Notes: generated from the sequence alone by a model not told the origin. Positions 36,386-47,962 are shown, counted from the first letter of the stretch. The stretch: DNA of 64,000 bases from Escallonia rubra (GCA_033065855.1 JAVXUO010003040.1:248001-312000); one strand, 5' to 3'. Program-made: numbers and translations.

Positions 36386-36509
36386 TATGCCCTCTGCTTT
36401 CACCGGCATTAATAAAGCGGGTGAAAGCACACTTTTTTCACTGGTAATAGCGAAATATGCCAAAAACATAATCGAATCCGTTTATCTGACATTTCAAATA
36501 TTCAAAGAA

Positions 36510-36930
36510 TGCTCTGCTCGGACAAAGTTCTGTTCGGACATGGTTCTACTCGGGCAGAATTCTGCTCAGGCACGATTCTACTCGAGTAGAGTGTGCGGAC
36601 AGGATTCTGCTCGGACAGAATTCTGTTCGGCCAAAGTCACTCTGCTTGGGCAGAGTGTTCAGTCGGAATTCTGTTCGGCCAGAGTCACTCTGCTCGGGCA
36701 GAGTGTTCGGACGGGATTATGCTCGGGCGGAATTCTGTTCAGCCAGAGTCACTCTGCTCGGGCAGAATTCTGTTCGGCCATAGTCACTCTGCTTGGGCAG
36801 AGTGTTCGGATGGGATTATGCTTAGGCGGAATTCTGTTCGGTCAGAGTCACTCTGCTCGGGCAGAATTCTGTTTGGCCATAGTCACTCTGCTCGGGTAGA
36901 ATGTTCGGACAGAATTCTGTTCGGGCAAAG
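36510..36930. repeat. tandem array of a self-complementary ~15-bp core in a gypsy 3' region
   Basis: More than a dozen copies of TCTGCTCGGGCAGA and variants (with 'gaattctgttcggcc' and 'agagtcac' between) fill this stretch. The core is itself palindromic. Higher-order units of about 60-110 bp recur. Apparent open frames across it merely translate the repeat. Tandem repeats between pol and the 3' LTR are known for Tat-lineage elements. Confidence 0.9.
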
Positions 36931-37069
36931 TCATGGTTCATTCCATGTGTCCCATTCTCCATTAATGCCTTTAAGCGGGAATTTTTCAAATTTTCAAACT
37001 TCTCTTCTCTTGGCTTCTGACATGTAGGGGGAGATGAACCGTTGGGTTCCCCAAGTGACGGTTACTTGG

Positions 37070-37216
37070 AGTTTCTCTATAATAGGAGTCTTTCACTTCA
37101 TTTTTTCCTCACTAGAAACATTTGGAAGCATACTACTCTTCAAGTAAGTCTATTTTCCTCTCCTCTTTTTGTTCAGCACTTCAAGTTCTTCATAGTTTCC
37201 TAGTTTAATAAAAAAC
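37070..37216 (+). promoter_or_regulatory. promoter-like region and leader of the antisense passenger gene
   Basis: A TATA-like 'tctataata' at 37075-37083 lies about 30 bases before a CT-rich leader. The leader has a possible small intron: 'ttcaa|gtaagt' near 37145 and 'tttgttcag' ending near 37180. The first ATG of the long frame is at 37217 in context AAAAAACATG. This is on the strand opposite to gag-pol. Transcription start is inferred. Confidence 0.4.
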
Positions 37217-39229
37217 ATGTCCGAAACTTCAGCGTCTGTTTCTTCTTCCGAAGAGAATATATATATAAGTAGTAGTTCATCTTCAAGTTTGGAATGAGTT
37301 CCAACTTCAGGAAGTGAAGTTGGAACTTCAAATCCACAACTTCCACCACCTTCAACTTCCCAACCATTACCACATTCGTCCTCTCAACCTCCACAACCCT
37401 CAACTTCTCAGCCTTAGCATTCTTTGTCTACCAAAAATGCCTTAGGAGATGTGAAGGATCAAGCCGAGGATAAGGCTAATCTCAAGCCTTGGTATACTGC
37501 TGATGAGAACTTAAGTAAGATGCCCACTGAAGATTTGTTGGAGTTGATTCAGGAATATCCTCTTCCCGAAGGTTGGTATGCTCGTCTTCCTGGTTTGCAA
37601 GAACTAGCTAATTACGGCACAAAGTTTGAAACTGGGATCTACGAAGAGCAGGTGAAGTCTAGGTATAGGCTTCTTCTTCACCCTTTTGCTCTTCGTTTCT
37701 TTGAGCATTATCGCATGGCTCCCGGGCAGCTTGTTCCAAATGGTTTGAGGAAGCTTGCCGGTCTTATATATTTGGTTCAGACTTCAGGCTATAAACTAGA
37801 TACAACAGATTTTATGAGAGTGTTCTTCGAAATCAGTTTCGTCAAAGGAGTCGCCAACTGCCTCGGATGGTATTACATTCATAGTAGGCAATGACTTCTG
37901 AAGGGAGATCTGAAGTCAAATGAAGGTTGGCATTCCAGATACTTCTTCGTTGGCCACCTGGACAAGGGGGAGCTTCTGTTTGATAGAAACTGGAATCCTT
38001 ATTATAAGGATTTCGAGAACCCTGGCAAGCCTACTCCAAAAAATCTCACCAAGCACATTCTTAGTCACATTAAACTTCGAGGCGGTCTTTCCATTGACGA
38101 GCCTCTTTCGGAGGAGCAATTGGAGTGGGCGAAGATTATTCCTCAAAAGCCCATTCCAGCTGGTCTTTTGATTCCTTCTTTTCCTCCCGCTATTCTTAGC
38201 ATGTCATCCGCCGAGACTGTTCCTCTAGGTGTGCTTCATATAAGTCATTGATTTCAATTTGGTTTCAATGTTTATTCTTGGGTTGATTCCTTTCTTTATT
38301 GCAGAAATGGCTAGCGAAAATGGAAAATCACCGCAAGGAGGCTTTCTTGGTGTTCTACAGAAAGCCAAGGGGAAGCGGAAAGAGAAGCAGCCGAGTGTGG
38401 AGTTGCCCCTGTTCCAAAGAAGACGAGAGTCACTCCTCCTGAACGTTCTATACAAATCCTTGAGCGAGTGTCCATCGATGATGATCCCATCTTCCGACCG
38501 AGATGGACACTTAGGTGTGATGACCTTGGGATGCCAGATAGTCAGATCTCTGAGCAACATCTTCTTCATGGAATTCTTCCTCGAGACAATGAGGTTTTCC
38601 AAAATTAGACTCATGAGACCTTTGCATGTTCTTTCGCCCAGGCCATGTATACGGTAATATCCTTTCTCCCAACTAGTTTTTTGTTCTTATTTTCAAGCTT
38701 CCTTTCGCTGATCTTCTCAATTTTTAATCCAGATGTACGCGAGCGGGTCTGAAATGTTGTCTCATTTTGAGATGGCGAGGCAGGTGGCAGCCGAGGAGGC
38801 TCAGCAGAAGAGGGATGCATTAATGAGGCAAATGAAGCCACCCGTCGCGCTGAAGAGCTGAACAAGCCAGAAGCAGATTACCTTGCTCAGATTGAGACTC
38901 TAGAAAAGAGACTGGAGTGGGCAAAGAGGAAAGTGGCAGAAGAGGTGAAGAAGGCTCGAGACCAAGGCATCTGCGACTTCCTTGATGGAAATACTGGGGA
39001 AGAATGGCCGAAGAGGCGAACGGATGATGGCTTGGAGATCTACGAGATGGGCATCACGAAGGCCAAGGAGATGTTTGCTGAGCGCTTCCCAGACATCCCC
39101 TTGGACGACTTTGTTATGCCTGCAGTCGTGTCTTCATCTGGGGAGACAACTATGCCTTCGGAGGCAGAAGACGCTGCTGCTTCTCACCCCCCAGAGGATG
39201 GTCCTTCTGGCCATGCCCCCGAGCCCTAA
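37217..39229 (+). pseudogene. antisense passenger gene of the gypsy element ('putative gypsy type transposon' domain)
   Basis: The frame runs opposite to gag-pol. Likely exons are 37217-38228, 38305-38653 and 38733-39229, each joined by GT-AG introns ('ag|gtgtgc', 'attgcag|aa', 'acg|gtaata', 'atccag|atg'). The N-terminus is Ser/Pro-rich (MSETSASVSSSEEN). Next comes a domain around 37490-38010 with 'LPEGWYARLPG', 'YRLLLHPFALRFFEHY', 'MAPGQLVPNG' and 'GWHSRYFFVGH', matching the plant Transposase_28 / putative gypsy type transposon family. A C-terminal coiled coil follows ('IETLEKRLEWAKRKVAEEV') and an acidic tail. Three in-frame stops (37295, 37415, 37892) and two frameshifts (about 38395 and 38822) break it. 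Function in the element is unknown. Confidence 0.8.
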
Positions 39230-39589
39230 ACTTAGTCTTTAGTATCAAGGCTCTTTTGTTCTTAGACCGAGTTATTTTGATGCCCCTTCGAGGGCATTTG
39301 TAAAACTCTATCTTTTTTATTTCATGATACTTTGTTTTACCATGTGTTTTTCGTGGTTTATGTTTACCATTCACACAGTATTATTTATTTTTACTTTGAC
39401 TCAAACCCTTTATTCGTCACTTAAAGAGTTGGCAAAGAAGTCGAGCACTCTCGCTTGGTCTAAACTTCGAAGAAGCAAAACTTTGGTGGAGTGACAATGT
39501 CCCCATTAACTTTTGTTTCTTCACGGATTTAGATCTGCAGCTAATCCGTTTGGCTTATTCTTGTATTTTTATAAAAACCAAGAGTTATA

Positions 39590-39710
39590 CACTCTGCTCG
39601 GGCAGAGTGTTCGGCCATCGTTCTGTTCGGACATAATGTTTTGTCTAAGTTTAGCACTCTGTTCGGGTAGAGTCTTCGACGGATATTCTGCTCGGGCAGA
39701 ATAATTGGCT
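39590..39710. repeat. second block of the TCTGCTCGGGCAGA repeat
   Basis: Three or four diverged copies of the same core found at 36510-36930 occur here ('ctctgctcgggcagagtg', 'ctctgttcgggtagag', 'ttctgctcgggcagaa'). They lie between the 3' end of the antisense gene and the end of pol, so the repeat family brackets the antisense gene on both sides. Confidence 0.8.
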
Positions 39711-39900
39711 GAGTTTACAACAATACTTAGAAAAATAACTTTATTGCTCGACCAAAAATAAATTTTACACTGGATTGCTTAACAACCCATTTATTCAAAA
39801 AAAAAATCTTATAAAGACAATTTCTAAAAGATTGGGGTTTTGATAAGGTCTGGACCCCTTATCCCCCTAAAAAAGAAGTGTCTTGCCTCGGGGCAAGATG

Positions 39901-40990
39901 CTACTTGTAGTATCTGCACAAGTTCTCAGCATTCCAAGTACGAGAGATGGATTCTCCAGAGAGTGTTCCCAGTGTGTAGGCACCCGGTTTGAGCACCTTT
40001 ATAACACGGTAAGGTCCTTCCCAATTTGGAGATAACTTTCCGGTTGCTGCTTTTGGATCGGAGACTTCTAACTTGCAGAGGACCAGATCTCCCTCGTTAA
40101 ACTGCTTGGAACGAACTCTTTGATTATAATACCGCGCGACTCGTTGTTTTATAACAACAGATCGTTTATGGGCTTGAGTTCGAGCTTCTTCTAGCAAATC
40201 AAGATTTGCTCGGAGTCCAACTTTGTTGTTTCCTTTGTTGAAGTGCAAGGTCCGTATCGTTGGAACTCCTATCTCAACTGGTAGCATTGCTTCCATTCCA
40301 TAGCAGAGTAAGAAATGTGTTTCCCCTGTGACCGAATGTGGAGTTGTTCGATAGGCCCACAACACCTTGGGGAGTTCATCCACCCATGCTCATTTAGCTT
40401 TGTCCAGCTTCTTTTTTAAACCTTGAAGGATGCTTCGGTTCATGTTTTCGGTCTGGCCATTGGATTGTGGGTGAGCTACAGAAGTGAACCTCAAATCGAT
40501 TGAAAGATTTGTGCAAAAGGTTCGGAAGTTACTGTTGTCAAACTGCTTTCCATTAACGACCAAAGCTCTTGGTACTCCAAAACGGCAGACCACATTTTTC
40601 CAGAAGAAGTCCTCACATTTGGCTGAAGTAATGGTTGCCAGAGATTCTGCTTCAGTCCATTTGGTGAAGTAGTCTATTGCCACGATCACAAATCGTCGTT
40701 GTCCACACGCCATGCGAAAAGGGCCTAGCAGATCCATTCCCCATATAATAAAGGGAATCGAAGAAACAATTGAAGTTAAAGGAGTGACTGGTGTATGTAA
40801 AATTGGAGCAAACTTTTGACACTTATCGCATCTTCGTGTGAATTCGATGGCATCCTTCTGTATCGTAGGCCAATAATATCCTTGCCTTAAGATTTTCTGA
40901 GCCAATGTCCTCCCTCCAAGATGTTGGCCACATATCCCTTCATGTACTTCTTGTAATGCGTATATGGATTCTGATGGGCATAAGCATCTG
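39901..40990 (-). pseudogene. gypsy integrase remnant
   Basis: From 40990 down: a zinc-binding H-H-C-C region ('EVHEGICGQHLGGR', 'CDKCQKFAP'), then the core with its first acidic residue in 'IWGMDLLGPF'. The second catalytic site reads 'ALVVNGKQFDN' where a DNG triad is expected, so the Asp is lost. The Glu lies in 'SNGQTENMNR'. After a stop near 40387, 'VLWAYRTTPHS' and the C-terminal 'NWEGPYRVIKVL' to a stop at 39901. A frameshift near 40990 separates it from RNase H. The enzyme cannot be active. Confidence 0.9.
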
Positions 40991-41945
40991 AGGTAAGGAA
41001 GGCTGAAGATTTTTTGAATAGAATTCCTTCCACTAATGCATATCGAGCAGCTTTGACACGAATGTTCCTCGCCTCATGTCTTTCACTTAGTAATTCGCCC
41101 GTGGAAAAATATTTGATGATCATGTCCATCCAACAGGGTTCTTGGTCTATCATTTCAATCTCAGCTTGAGGACTGATACTGCGATCTTTGAGGAATTCAA
41201 GGTAAACCGAGTGTCGGACATCTGTTGTTTCGGCGGAAGCAAGTCTTGATAATGTATCTGCCTGAGTATTCTGATCTCGAAGGATTTGTTGAATGTTGAA
41301 GTTTTCAAACTTCGCAGCTAATGTTTTGACTAATTGGAGATATTGAGCCATTCTTTTGTCTCTGGCCTCGTAATCTCCTAAGACATGATTTACCACCAGT
41401 TGGGAATCACTATGAACTGATAGCGAGTCTACCTTTAAAGCATGTGCTAGTTTATCCCCGTGAGAAGAGCCTCATATTCTGCTTCGTTATTTGAGGCTTG
41501 AAATCGAAAGCGAAGTGCATACTCAATAGTGAAACCTTCTGGACTTATAAGAATGATTCCGACTCCACTACCACCAACAGCTGAAGAACCGTCTACATAA
41601 AGATTCCAAGGATCTGTAACCTCAAAAATCACCAACTGAGGGGGGTCTTCAGGTAATGTACACTCGACAATAAAATCTGCTAAGGCTTGAGCTTTAATTG
41701 CAGTGCGAGGTTTATATTGGATATCAAATTCCCCCAACTCAACGGACCAGTTTACCAATCTTCCTGATGCCTCGAGGCTCAGTAAAACCTTTCTAAGTGG
41801 TTGGTCTGTCAGAATGATGATGGTATGAAACTGGAAATATGCTCGAAGACGCCTAGCTGATATGATGAGGGCTAGTGCAATCTTGTCGATCTTCGGATAT
41901 CTTGTCTCTACATCTTGTAAGAGTTTGCTGATGTAATAGATGGAT
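40990..41945 (-). pseudogene. gypsy RNase H region (RT-linked and archaeal-type)
   Basis: Immediately after RT are 'YYISKLLQDVETRYPKIDK' and 'LTDQPLRKVLL', the usual RNase H-like segment joined to gypsy RT. Then 'WNLYVDGSSAVGGSGVG' (41610-41560) gives the Asp of a second, archaeal-type RNase H. 'NNEAEYEALLTG', 'VHSDSQLVVNHV' and 'NTQADTLSRLAS' follow, with a frameshift near 41455. The extra archaeal RNase H is a known feature of Tat-lineage elements. Confidence 0.85.
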
Positions 41946-41947
41946 TT

Positions 41948-42850
41948 CTAGACTTCATCCTCCTCTCTGACTAAAACAACGCTTATTGCGACCTCGGTGA
42001 CTGAGAGATATAGAAACAAGTCTTCTCCAGGAAGTGGTTTCGAAAGTAGGGGCGGAGAACTTAAGTATGTTTTGAGTTCTTCGAACGATTTTTGACAATC
42101 TTCTGTCCAAATAAAAAATTTCGCTTTCCTGAAGGCTCTGAAGAATGGCAAGCATCGTTCAGCTGATCGAACCATGAACCTGCCCAGGGCTGCGACCCTT
42201 CCTGTTAGCTCTTGCACTTGTTTGATGGTTTTTGGGGACGTCATGGTTTGAATGGCTTTGATCTTTTCTGGGTTCGCCTCAATTCCTCGTTGAGAAACCA
42301 TAAATCCCAAAAACTTTCCTGATGCAACTCCGAAAGCGCATTTGAGTGGGTTCAGCTTCATTTTATACTTTCGAAGGATGTCGAAAGTCTCTTTCAAGTC
42401 TTTGACATGGAATTCAGATTTTATACTCTTGACGAGCATATTGTCAACATAGACCTCCATGTTCTTTCCGATTAAGTTTCGAAAGATTATATTCATCAGG
42501 CGTTGGTAAGTTTCTCTGGCGTTCTTGAGTCCGAAGGGCATTACATTATAACAGTATAACCCTCTCTCTGTGATGAACAAAGTTTTGGAGACATCATCCT
42601 TGTGCATCATGATCTGGTTGTAACCAGAATATGCATCTATAAAACTGAGTAGTTCGTGACCCAAAGTAGCATCAATAAGAAGGTCAATCCTTGGAAGGGG
42701 GTAGCTGTCCTTCGGGCATGCTTTGTTGAGTTCTGTGTAATCAATACAAATTCACCATCTGCCTCCTGGTTTAGGAACCATGACAACATTGGCGATCCAA
42801 TCAGGGTAGTAGATCTCTTCAATAAAGTTGGTAGCTAAGAGTTTATCTAC
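41948..42850 (-). pseudogene. gypsy reverse transcriptase remnant
   Basis: Motifs in order: 'GGRW' then a stop where the next residue should be (near 42750), 'YTELNKACPKDSYPLPRID', 'FIDAYSGYNQI' (first catalytic Asp), 'MPFGLKNARETYQRLMN', then 'YVDNMLVKS' near 42440. The last should be YVDD, so the second catalytic Asp of the YxDD box is Asn. 'FLGFMVSQRGIEANPEKI' and 'FIWTEDCQKSFEELK' follow. The polymerase is inactive both by this change and by the stop. Confidence 0.92.
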
Positions 42851-43716
42851 TTTTTCTTCGATCTTCTCCTGTCTTTCTGACGCAAAAGTCCACTTTTTCT
42901 GCTTGACATGTTTTTGGATGGATCAAAATTTAGCCTGTGGGTAATGACCTTGGGATCAATTTCAGGCATGTCTGCGGTTGTCCATGCAAAGACATCCGCA
43001 TAGGTTCTCAATAGGTTCACCAGCTCGAGCTTGGTGTCTTCCTTAAGATTCGAACCTATCAGAACTGTCTTGTTTTCTTCTCCGGAATGTACTTCAATGC
43101 TTACAAGATCTTCAACTGGTTCTCCCCTTTGTATCTTTGTATCTTCACGGAGGTCTTCAATAATGAGTGCTTCCTTGTTCTTCGACCGGCATGAAGTCAC
43201 ATAGCACTGACGAGCTGTAGTTTGGTCTCCTTTTATCTCTCCAATCCCGTGTTCAGTGGGGAACTTCATCTTGAGGTGGTAAGTCGATACCACAGCCTGT
43301 AACTGATTGAGTGATGGTCGTCCCAATATGGCGTTGTATGCAGAAGGGACCTTTACCACCACAAAATCGAGCATGAAGTTGGCTTGTGTCGGGGGTGTAC
43401 TGATCGCTACTGGGAGTGCAATAATACATTCAACTGCCACTGGATGGTTGGAGAATCCATACAACGGTGGATCCATCTTTCGAAGACGGTCCGTCGAAAT
43501 ATTCATCTTTTTGAACGCGTCGTAAAATAAAACTTCCGCTGAACTCCCGTTATCGACTAAAACACGTTTCACATCGAAATTCCCCGCCTTGATGGTGATG
43601 ACCAATGGATCATCGTGAGGAGTCTTCACATCTTTTAGGTCATCGTCGGAAAAAGATATAGTAAGTAAAGGTACATTCTTCTGTTTCTTGTTTGGGGGTT
43701 GGCTCGTTACGCACAC
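42847..43716 (-). pseudogene. gypsy aspartic protease region
   Basis: An open frame of 289 residues contains 'VLVDNGSSAEVLFYDAF' (about 43560-43510), the aspartic protease active site in its Tat form. 'YNAILGRPSLNQLQAVVSTYHLKMKFPT' (split here over 43350-43260) is the C-terminal lobe signature. It ends by a frameshift at about 42870, just before RT, where the reading frame of pol should continue. Confidence 0.85.
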
Positions 43717-43755
43717 TTCCCTGGTGTATGCTTTTCGAGCCTGTCATGATGAACC

Positions 43756-45327
43756 TCATGCGGCTAATCCCCCAGATATGGTGTTGATCGTTCCTGCATT
43801 CTCTTCCTGATCTTCTCTTTCTTCCATGGTCGGAGGTGTCTGTTGTCGTCCTTCTTTGTGAGCTACAAACTTTTTCAACTGGCCACGCTTGATAAGGGCC
43901 TCGATTGCTCGCTTGAGTGACCCGCAATTGTCAGTCGTATGGCCATGGTCGTTGTGAAAGTGACACCACAAATCTTTGTTTCTTTTATTCAGTCGAGATC
44001 TCATCTTGTCTGGCCATTGGAGAGTCTTATTGTCTTTGATCTCGTGAAGTATCTGTGATGGTTTGGCATGGAGGGGTGTCAGATTTTTCATGGCAAACGG
44101 GTCTTTGAGACTTCATTCATCACGCTTAGATCATTTTGCTGACTTTCTGCGCTGGGGAGTTAACTCCCGAAATCACTTTTTTTGTTCTTCCTTCCCTTCT
44201 TCACGTCGTCCTCTGTGTGTCTCCAGGTATTCTTCCGCTTAAATATATTTGTTAGCCTTCTCGAGAAGGGCTTTCATATTACCTGGAGGACTTTTATTAA
44301 TAGAGAACGCAAATTTGGATGTTGGTCGAAGGCCTCGAAGGAAGGCAGTATACTTCACGAACTCGTCCCAGTTATCGACTTCCAAATTGGCTGCGTTGAA
44401 TCGTCCAAGATAGCATGCCAAAGACTCATTTTTCTCTTGCACAATGTTAATCAGACTCGCCGAGTTTTTCCGTCGGGAGCGACTACTTACAAAATGCTTT
44501 TGAAAGAGATCTAATAACTGGCTGAAGGAGTGGACGGATCTTGGTTGTAAAGATTTACACCATGCATGTGCAGCCTTCCTCAGAGTGGTAGGAAAGGCTC
44601 TGCACATGATATCATCTGAGACCTGGAGGAGTCGCACGTTTGTTTCAAATTGGTAAACATGTTCTCCTGGATCTCCAGTCCATTCGTAGAGGTCACATTG
44701 AGGCATTCAAAAATTGGGAGGTAGCTTTGCCTTCTCGATGGCCTCGGATAATAGATATCCAGATTCTTCCCTTGGGGAGATCGTTCTGGAGAATGATATC
44801 TAGAGACCATTTTTCAGGAGTCCCGTTCTCGGGAACGAAACTCAGACGTCCTCTTTCTGTGGATAAATCTCCGAGGGGTCTCAGCTCTGGCGACCTGTTC
44901 AGGAGAGGCGTTGGTACTGTCTTTGACCGATGGATCACGATGGTAGCATGATCCACTCCTAGTTATGTGCTCTCCGCTCTTCTCTTTGGGATCAAAAGTT
45001 GGATCGGCCGCTGATCTGTATTTGCGGCCGTAGCTTGATCTGGAGGTGAGACGGAGACGAAGGTCGCTGGGGTCAAGATGAGAATGATGAGTGGACGGCG
45101 GAGCCACCGCCATGTCGAGCTTTCGTTGAGGAGTGTTCACGACATCTTTCAGTTCGTGGATTTCTTTTGTAAGGTCGATATGTGGTGTTTTGAATAGCTG
45201 ACGGTTCAGGCGATGACGAAGGTGCGTTCTTCAGAGGAGACGTTGGAGATCGATTTCTCCGAGGTCTAGTTTCTGATTCTGGAGTAGCAGATGTTACATT
45301 AATGTATACATCTTCAGATGTATACAT
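43756..45327 (-). pseudogene. gypsy gag remnant, 5' truncated
   Basis: Three main pieces: a Ser/Pro/Arg-rich N-terminal region (45327-44814, one frameshift near 45130), the Retrotrans_gag core (44706-44239) with 'WTGDPGEHVYQFE', 'AHAWCKSLQPRSVHSF' and 'YTAFLRGLRP', and a nucleocapsid segment (44091-43756). The last carries 'CHFHNDHGHTTDNC', a CxxH-type zinc knuckle typical of Tat gag, followed by 'LIKRGQLKKFV'. The 5' untranslated region, primer-binding site and 5' LTR are missing, because Mutator sequence starts at about 45330. Confidence 0.85.
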
Positions 45328-45328
45328 T
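45301..45328. repeat. 28-bp perfect palindrome at the truncated edge of the gypsy element
   Basis: The sequence aatgtatacatct-tc-agatgtatacatt forms a perfect inverted repeat. The following 28 bases are a degraded second version (45327-45355). It marks the exact zone where gag sequence ends and Mutator transposase sequence begins. Confidence 0.85.
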
Positions 45329-45359
45329 AATGTATACTAATGTATAGTATACATCTTAA

Positions 45360-47514
45360 GTAATGTTGGAAGTAACATTTTTATGTGGTAACGTTTTTGT
45401 GTGTGTGTTGGGAGGGGGAGGTAGAGAGAGGCGTAGAAGTAGTTATTTTGACAATATTACTGAGGACAAAGTTGGGATGTTGTTGAATTAAAAGATTAGA
45501 ACAATACTAGAGTATATAGCGTCTAGTGTGTTTCCATATTTAACCCACGGCTGCAGTATTGATTATGAGTTAGTGAGTGACTTGAATGTAACTACCATGT
45601 GTGAGGTAATGGCTACTAGCAAAAGTAGCTGATTTATTTCTACTAGATCCTAGAAAGATTTGTGCTCCACAACCTCCTTCGCAACGTAATAGTGAACATA
45701 TAGTTGACCAAACTGGGCCACATTAGGTTGACCAAACACAAGCAGATAAAGTTGGCATGAATATTTTAAATGGTAACGATAATGAACCCGATACACTGAT
45801 GATGATCATGTAGATTTGAACAGTGGACATGGATGATGCTTATGTAGACATAAATGGTTCGAATAAGACTGATGAGGTAATTCTAGGAAATGAAGAACTT
45901 GAGAGTGAATTTTATGATATTGAATATGAGTTAAATGAGGAATTTGAAGATGACATTGCATATTTTTAAGGCTAACATTGACAAAGATGCTACATAGGGG
46001 TCTACTTCCTATAATGTTTAAGATGACAATAATAGAGAGGCTACAATTGAAGGTGGTGCAGTTGGTGGTACATAGAACGGTGCTATAGTGGCTATTCTTG
46101 CACAGCCTGCTACGATAGAGGGAGCTACATAGTGGTGAGTGTGAGTTTGATTTGTGTGAATTTGATGACATGAGAAGTATGTAAGAATGAGATAATTAGG
46201 GTGATTCGAGGAAGCCTGAGTTTCCTTATTTTGTACTTAGAAACATTCGGTGATAGATGTTAAAATAATGAAAGGGATTAAGTTTGAGGTAGCTATGGTG
46301 TTCAGGGATGCAGATTAATTTAACGAGGCTATTAAGGTACATACAATCAAGCAAGGTAAACATAATATAAATTTTTAAAAATATTTGAGGCAGGAAGGGT
46401 TTTAACTGTTTGTCAACCAAAAATAGCAAAAAGTGAGAAGGCAAAATGGATTACATGGGAAATATATGCTTCCATTAAGCATAATAAGAGTAGCTTTCAA
46501 ATAAAGAGATTAAATCTAACCCATACATGTCTAATAAGTCACAATACGAAGCATGTATCTACCATTTTCTATAGTGATCATTACAAGAACAATTGGAGGA
46601 GCAACCCAACACGACCAATGCAATGTTAGATCCATAATAGAGCAACAATTTATGGTTGAAGTTTCTAGTTGGCATGCATACATGCTAGGAAGAGGGCTAT
46701 GTCCCCAATTGATGGGAATGTTTGGGAATGATACTCTCAGTTACAAGACTATGATGGGGAATTGTAGAGAACACATCTTGATACCATTATGGAAATTTAG
46801 GTTGATAGGGAGCAAAACCTATGTGAAAGAATATATTTTCCTTGGAGGACTTGGAACGGGTTTAATTTCAAGAGCAACACATGCCAATGATTGGTTTAGA
46901 TGGTTGCTTTCTTAAGGGATCTTGTGAGGGACATATATTTACAGCTATTGGAATGGATGCATACCATATGATTATTTAGTAACATATGCAATGGTAAAAG
47001 TGTATTGTACGAATACATGGTCTTGGTTTCTACGGCTTTTTGTTAGGGATTTAAGGGTTAATGATAGGGGTAGGACTTGTAGTCATATAAGTGGAAGGTG
47101 GCTTGCCCAATGCAGAGCACAAGCACTGTGCCATGCATTTATTTGAGAATCACAAAACTGCAAGGCCTCGGGGATTAACATTTAAGGACCACTATTCCAA
47201 AGCAACAAAAGTTGCTTATGTGGAGCAATTTGATATTTTATGGTTAAGATGAAGGAGACTTTTGAAAGAGCATTTGAGTGATTCTCAGACAAACTTGCTT
47301 GTCACTGGTGGTCTGGGTCACACTTTAAGACTTATCCTAAATGTGATATACTTTCTAATAATCCATGTGAGAGCTTTAATGGGGGAATCCTAATTAAAAG
47401 AGACAAAACAATTGTAACATGTCTTGAGTGAATTAGAAATTACTTAACAATAGACTTACAAATGAAAGAGAGAATAAGTGGAAAATCATTCACCAAAGAC
47501 CACTATGTCCTACA
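45360..47514 (+). pseudogene. MuDR-type transposase remnant, N-terminal and catalytic part
   Basis: Plus-strand islands follow the order of plant MuDR transposases: an acidic N-terminus near 45825-45960 ('ELESEFYDIEYELNEEFEDD'), 'GDSRKPEFPYF' near 46200, and the MuDR DNA-binding region near 46265-46580 ('VFRDAD', 'FNEAIKVHTIKQGKHNI', 'HTCLISHNTKH'). The MULE transposase domain near 46720-47100 has 'DGCFLKGSCEGHIFTAIGMDAY' and 'TWSWFLRL'. 'CDILSNNPCESFNGGIL' lies at about 47340-47385, and 'KWKIIHQRPLCPT' follows. Frames shift and stop often. The sequence breaks at about 47514 and resumes at 53460. Confidence 0.8.
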
Positions 47515-47962
47515 TATAACGCCCCATATTATTTGTCCTTATTGTGCTACTTGTGTAATGCCAATTAGAATGGTATTTAGATTTTGAATTAAAAGATGGG
47601 ATTCAAAGAATTGTTTGGAATTACTTTTAGTGATAAATTTAACATTTGATAATATTGAGTCGCTAATGTAATTAGATTAGACATTAAACACATATTTTGA
47701 TTCGGATTAGGACTTTAAGTTATATTAGGATTCATTAGCAAGTATATAACAATGAGAAAGATGTGAAAGCCTCGAGATATTATACGAGAGACAAACAAGA
47801 AGAAGAAGAGAAAATGGCCTTTACGTTATAAGGATATGATTGTGATTGATCTAAGTCGCTTCTTTGAGGTAAGTGTTTGTCCTATTTCTTGCTATGGTAA
47901 GGGAATTATTAGATTGTTAATATCTCATTCGTTACACATACGTTTTGTGTGTTCTTGCACTT

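Larger units (their letters stand above)
35942..45330 (-). mobile_element. degraded Ty3/gypsy retrotransposon, Tat lineage, 5' truncated
   Basis: Minus-strand order from 45327 down: gag, protease, reverse transcriptase, RNase H with a second archaeal-type RNase H region, integrase ending at 39901, a ~3.5-kb region with an antisense spliced gene and tandem repeats, then a candidate 3' LTR (36385-35942). The domain order, the CHFH-type knuckle, the 'VLVDNGSSAEVLF' protease site and a long post-pol region with an extra reading frame are typical of Tat/Ogre-related elements. No 5' LTR exists: gag runs into Mutator sequence at about 45330. Numerous stops, frameshifts and two lost catalytic residues show it is dead. 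Confidence 0.88.

Noticed and set aside
36387..37027. Two overlapping frames of 170 and 144 residues rich in Gly, Ser, Gln and Arg
   Set aside because: They only translate the TCTGCTCGGGCAGA tandem array in two frames; the peptide repeats follow the DNA repeat.
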